From: Alphaproteobacteria bacterium
Lineage (GTDB): Bacteria; Pseudomonadota; Alphaproteobacteria; UBA8366
NCBI GenBank assembly: GCA_018665505.1
Contig: JABJCS010000134.1
Coordinates: forward strand, 1-9,528
Direction of reading: 5' to 3'
Length of the DNA: 9,528 bases
The translations under genes were made by a program, and so were the position numbers. Below the pieces are notes generated by a model. It did no database searches, was not told the origin of the DNA, and worked only from the letters and a program-made list of their open reading frames with translations. Positions 6,600 to 9,528 of the stretch are shown here, piece by piece. Every line of letters starts with the position of its first letter. The first letter of the stretch is position 1.

Positions 6600-7367
6600 T
6601 TGGCTCAAAGCGACATAGAGTGGACTGAGGTAACATGGAATCCGCTCGCAGGCTGTAGCGTTCTGTCTCCTGGCTGCTCAAATTGCTATGCGATGCGCAT
6701 GGCTGCGCGTTTGGAAGCGATGGGCCATGCCAAATATGCTGGCACCACGAGGAAATCCGGAACGCGCTCGGTTTGGACCGGTAAGACAAATATCGACGAG
6801 TCTGCTTTACTCATGCCTCTGTCTTGGAAAAAACCGCGCCGAGTGTTCGTAAATTCAATGAGCGACCTCTATCAAGATTCTATACCAACAGAATTCATCG
6901 GCCGCGTTTGGAAGGTTATGGAAGAAGCCGGTCAGCACACGTTTCAAATCCTGACAAAACGTCCAGAAAGAATGGACAGAGTGCATCGCGAATTAAACCT
7001 GAAGCCGCTCAATAACGTTTGGTTAGGCACCTCCATTGAAAGCAGCGAGTTTTTGGGCCGACTAAATACGCTAAGACAAATTCCAGCCACCGTGCGATTT
7101 ATCTCGTTTGAACCGCTGCTCGATAGCGTTGGAAATCTAAATTTAGACCAAATCCACTGGGCCATCGTCGGTGGAGAATCCGGTCCAGGCGCGAGGCCAA
7201 TGAAATCCGAATGGGTCGAAGAAATTCAGGCCGCGTGTCGTCGAAGCAATACCGCGTTCTTTTTCAAGCAATGGGGCGGTACACGGAAAAAGCAGACTGG
7301 CCGTAAGTTCAAGAATCAATATTGGGACGAGTACCCCTACCCCGAATACACGGCATCAATGAGCTGA
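6600..7367 (+). CDS. DUF5131 / phage Gp37-Gp68 family three-Cys-motif protein
   Basis: A 255-residue protein with TTG start at 6600, fixed by a strong GGAGGG (6590-6595) 5 bases upstream and by the standard family N-terminus I-E-W-T-E-V-T-W-N-P (6-15). The three cysteines are Cys19, Cys26 and Cys29 (C-x6-C-x2-C, followed by Tyr-Ala). Further family blocks are V-N-S-M-S-D-L-Y (84-91), I-L-T-K-R-P-E-R-M (117-125), V-W-L-G-T-S-I-E (140-147), I-S-F-E-P-L-L (168-174), V-G-G-E-S-G-P (190-196) and F-F-K-Q-W-G-G (221-227). Evenly spaced strand-like blocks after an N-terminal Cys cluster are reminiscent of a radical-SAM or other Fe-S TIM-barrel enzyme, but the spacing is not the classic C-x3-C-x2-C and no activity is established to my knowledge. 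Second gene of the tcmP pair. The last 31 bases overlap the opposite-strand gene, so the final residues after W-D-E-Y-P are read antisense to it. Confidence 0.85.
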   Translation: MAQSDIEWTEVTWNPLAGCSVLSPGCSNCYAMRMAARLEAMGHAKYAGTTRKSGTRSVWTGKTNIDESALLMPLSWKKPRRVFVNSMSDLYQDSIPTEFIGRVWKVMEEAGQHTFQILTKRPERMDRVHRELNLKPLNNVWLGTSIESSEFLGRLNTLRQIPATVRFISFEPLLDSVGNLNLDQIHWAIVGGESGPGARPMKSEWVEEIQAACRRSNTAFFFKQWGGTRKKQTGRKFKNQYWDEYPYPEYTASMS

Positions 7368-8878
7368 GGCCCGTCCGCCGCGAGCGCCGCTTCCAGCTTT
7401 GCCGTGAAGTCCTCCGCTGTCTCCGCCCGGTGACCTTCCATGCCCATGCCCTTGGCCAGATGCGCCCAGTCGATATCGGGATTGCCGATATCGAAGAGGC
7501 TCTCCGCCTTGGGACCGAGTTCGTTGGCGCCGGTCTTGAAATACTCGTGCTCTAGGATTTTATAGCGCCGATTGGTCAGGATGACCGTGACGATATCCAA
7601 ACTCTCGCGCGCATGGGTCCAGAGCGCTTGGTTCGTATACATGCCGCCGCCGTCGGACTGGATGCAGATGACCTTGCGGTCCGGGCAAGCCACCGCCGCA
7701 CCGGTTGCGACCGGGATCGCTTGACCGATGGAGCCACCCGTCAGGCTGAGCCAATCGTGCGGAACCGCTCCGCGCGTAGCGCCGAAAATTGGCCCGCCGG
7801 ACGTCGTCAGCTCCGCCGACACAATGGCGTTCTCCGGCATCAAGGCACCGATAGCCGCGCCGACACTCTTGGGGTTGAGGGCACCGGTCGGCTTCTCCGG
7901 CACCATGCTGTCGTAGGATTGACCCGGCGCGGTCGCGTCCAATGCCTCGGCGAGCGCTTCCAAGGCGCCCTCCGCATCGTCCGCCGGGCCCGCCAATACA
8001 TGCGTCGGGACACCTTCCGGGATCAACAGGCTGGGATAGCCTTCGTAGGCCAGATAGGCGACCGGCGGCCTGGTCCCGGCTAGGATGATGTTCTTGGCCG
8101 ATCCCAAGGTCTCGAGCGCGATCGGCTGATCGCCCGGCAAGGGGCCGTATTGTCCGCGCCCCGCGCCTCGTGCGGTTCGGGCAGCGAAAACCCCGACCAT
8201 CAACCGGCAACCCGTCTTGGCGACGATGCGGTTGGCGCCGGCGAGACCGCGCTCCGATAGGCCCGTGCCGTTGAGCAGCATGATGGCGGTGTCGTCACTG
8301 GCGAGGGCGGCGGCGATTTTTTCGATCTCTTGATCGGAAGCGCGGCCACGTGGTTTCACGGGCGCCGGGGTCGCCGGAGTGGCATCGCTGCCCCAGGTCG
8401 CGTCTTGCGGCACGATCAACGTCGCGACTTGTCCTTCGTGCGCGGCGGCGACCGCATCGACCGCGTCCTGCCCGACCGTAGCCGGGCTGCTCGCCCGTCG
8501 CACCCAGCCGGAAATCGCCGTCGCCAAACCTTCGAGATTGGCGGAGAGCAACGGATCGTGCGGGCTATGATAGCTCGGGTAGTCACCGGCGATACTGACG
8601 ACGGGGCTATAAGCGCGCTTAGCATTGTGTAAATTCGCCAGTCCATTGGCGAGACCGGGGCCTACATGCAGCAAAGTCGCCGCGGGCTTTCCGGTCATGC
8701 GGGCGTAGCCATCCGCCGCGCCCGTACAGACGCCCTCGAACAGACCCAGGATCGGGCGGAATTCCGGCACCGCATCGAATTCCTTGATGATTTCCATCTC
8801 GGTCGAGCCGGGGTTGGTGAAGACGTGGTCGACGCCGGCGGCGACCAGGCTGCGGATAAGACTTTCTGCGCCGTTCAT
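7337..8878 (-). CDS. Thiamine-diphosphate-dependent enzyme, acetolactate synthase large subunit / benzoylformate decarboxylase-like
   Basis: A 513-residue three-domain ThDP enzyme, shorter than anabolic IlvB and close to the roughly 514-residue acetolactate-synthase-like/MdlC-like group. The Pyr domain carries the cofactor-activating Glu48 (G-L-F-E-G-V-C-T-G-A-A-D-G-Y-A-R). His71 in L-L-H-V-G-P-G sits where benzoylformate decarboxylase has an active-site His. The PP domain has S-D-G-G-G-M-Y-T (408-415) with Asp409 and Asn436 as likely metal ligands; the usual G-D-G is S-D-G here. No IlvN-like small subunit is adjacent. A 2-oxoacid decarboxylase or carboligase in catabolism is more likely than valine/isoleucine synthesis. 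ATG 8878 has GAGG about 6 bases upstream. It starts 20 bases after the acyl-CoA synthetase stop, so the two are probably one operon. Its last 31 bases overlap the DUF5131 gene tail to tail. Confidence 0.85.
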   Translation of the reverse strand: MNGAESLIRSLVAAGVDHVFTNPGSTEMEIIKEFDAVPEFRPILGLFEGVCTGAADGYARMTGKPAATLLHVGPGLANGLANLHNAKRAYSPVVSIAGDYPSYHSPHDPLLSANLEGLATAISGWVRRASSPATVGQDAVDAVAAAHEGQVATLIVPQDATWGSDATPATPAPVKPRGRASDQEIEKIAAALASDDTAIMLLNGTGLSERGLAGANRIVAKTGCRLMVGVFAARTARGAGRGQYGPLPGDQPIALETLGSAKNIILAGTRPPVAYLAYEGYPSLLIPEGVPTHVLAGPADDAEGALEALAEALDATAPGQSYDSMVPEKPTGALNPKSVGAAIGALMPENAIVSAELTTSGGPIFGATRGAVPHDWLSLTGGSIGQAIPVATGAAVACPDRKVICIQSDGGGMYTNQALWTHARESLDIVTVILTNRRYKILEHEYFKTGANELGPKAESLFDIGNPDIDWAHLAKGMGMEGHRAETAEDFTAKLEAALAADGPQLIDAVYSG

Positions 8879-8898
8879 GTGTGCCTCGTATGTCTCTG

Positions 8899-9528
8899 TC
8901 AGAGGGTGAAGTTCTTTGCGGTCTCGCGTAGTTCGAATTTTTGAATCTTACCACTCGCCGTACGTGGGAATTCATCGACCAGTTCAAGCTTCTCCGGAAG
9001 GTAGGTCTTCGACATCCCGCTCGCGAGCAGATGCTCGATCATAGCTTCGAAAGTGAAATTGGCACCGGGCTTGGTCTGCACGAAAGCGCAGGACCGCTCC
9101 CCCAACCGTTCGTCCGGCATAGCGACGATGGCGACGGCTTCGACTGATGGATGTCGGTAGAGTTGATCCTCGACTTCGACCACGGGAATATTCTCGCCGC
9201 CCCGGATGACGATATCCTTGGCGCGCCCGACGATGCGGATGTAGCCGTCGGCATCGATCCGCGCGAGGTCGCCGGTCTCGAACCAACCGTCGTAGGATTC
9301 GTAGGCGTCGGGGCGCTTCAAGTATCCAACGAACATGCCGACGCTTTGGGCCTGCAACCGCCCTTCAGTATCGGGCGGTACGGGATTGCCGTCGTCATCC
9401 ACGATCCGAACCGCCATATTTTCGACCGCCGCACCATCCGTATTAAAGATTTTCTCATCCGGGTCGCCGGGCCGCGTCGTGGTGACGAGGCCATTCTCCG
9501 TCATGCCCCAGCCGGAGAGGATTTGCGC
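8899..9528 (-). CDS. AMP-dependent acyl-CoA synthetase, C-terminal part (cut by window edge)
   Basis: The frame stays open to the right edge, so only the last 209 residues are seen; the ATG at 9504 is internal, lying in G-W-G-M-T-E-N-G, the A5 motif. Further adenylate-forming motifs follow in order: T-G-D-L-A-R-I-D (A7), G-R-A-K-D-I-V-I-R-G-G-E-N-I (A8) and P-R-T-A-S-G-K-I-Q-K-F-E-L-R (A10) with the catalytic lysine in S-G-K. These define an ANL-superfamily ligase that activates a carboxylic acid with ATP and joins it to CoA. It resembles the fatty-acid/cyclohexanecarboxylate-CoA ligase group, but the substrate pocket lies mostly outside the window. It is upstream of, and probably co-transcribed with, the ThDP enzyme. 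Confidence 0.9.
   Translation of the reverse strand, partial: AQILSGWGMTENGLVTTTRPGDPDEKIFNTDGAAVENMAVRIVDDDGNPVPPDTEGRLQAQSVGMFVGYLKRPDAYESYDGWFETGDLARIDADGYIRIVGRAKDIVIRGGENIPVVEVEDQLYRHPSVEAVAIVAMPDERLGERSCAFVQTKPGANFTFEAMIEHLLASGMSKTYLPEKLELVDEFPRTASGKIQKFELRETAKNFTL

Larger units (their letters stand above)
5600..7367. other. AT-rich accessory insert carrying the tcmP-DUF5131 cassette
   Basis: Base composition changes sharply. Counted by eye, 5641-5700 has 13 G+C of 60 (22%) and 6001-6060 has 19 of 60 (32%), against 44 of 60 (73%) at 7681-7740 in the neighbouring gene. The two cassette genes also use many AAA, AAT and ATT codons, unlike their neighbours. Both face against the flanking - strand genes. 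No integrase, tRNA or clear terminal repeat marks the ends, so the boundaries are approximate. This suggests horizontal acquisition. Confidence 0.6.

Noticed and set aside
5553..7367. CRISPR array, tRNA or integrase at the edges of the AT-rich insert
   Set aside because: I see no regularly spaced repeats, no cloverleaf ending in a tRNA-like 3' end and no recombinase reading frame.
7560..8210. A 216-residue frame on the - strand within the ThDP enzyme gene
   Set aside because: It is a shifted frame of the recognised gene. Its composition (rich in Arg, Gly and Cys) is typical of an off-frame translation.

Overview
The window looks like a chromosomal segment of a GC-rich proteobacterium, most likely an alphaproteobacterium. 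I base this on the GC-rich codon use of most genes, the acyl-CoA/flavin catabolic gene content, and a receiver-domain protein with a Y-I-G-P-D-R-R-R motif that I associate with that class. The placement is inference; no rRNA or tRNA is present to anchor it.

Left part (1-2136, + strand). Bases 1-94 look like the right end of an insertion sequence: the last codons of a transposase-like frame run into a terminal-repeat-like end (..GGGACAGCCCC). An enoyl-CoA hydratase/isomerase family gene follows (225-1013), whose active site looks more isomerase-like than hydratase-like. Next is a single-receiver response-regulator-like gene (1150-2136) in which the conserved receiver lysine is replaced by alanine.

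Middle part (2148-5552, - strand). Transcribed leftwards are a luciferase-like flavin-dependent oxidoreductase (GTG start at 5552), a DAO/PuuB-type FAD oxidoreductase (start placed at 4309) and a PuuD-type gamma-glutamyl-GABA hydrolase-like peptidase C26 (2915-2148). The last two suggest oxidation of an amine or gamma-glutamyl amine followed by hydrolysis of a gamma-glutamyl amide, but the substrate is not shown by the sequence.

Insert (about 5580-7367, + strand). A markedly AT-richer block holds a two-gene cassette: tcmP (three-Cys-motif partner protein, 5715-6587) and, 12 bases later, a DUF5131/phage Gp37-Gp68 family protein with a C-x6-C-x2-C cluster (6600-7367, TTG start, strong ribosome binding site). 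This pair recurs in other bacteria and phages but has no established function that I know of. It is the best candidate here for an under-described system. TcmP shows motifs reminiscent of a Rossmann methyltransferase, and the partner has a cysteine cluster that could bind a metal or Fe-S centre. The cassette reads against all flanking genes, and its last gene overlaps the 3' end of the next gene by 31 bases.

Right part (7337-9528, - strand). A thiamine-diphosphate-dependent enzyme of the acetolactate synthase/benzoylformate decarboxylase type lies 20 bases downstream of the C-terminal part of an acyl-CoA synthetase cut by the window edge. The two form a probable operon for carboxylic acid or 2-oxoacid catabolism. 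The cassette appears to have landed between this operon and the luciferase-like operon, which may once have been closer together.
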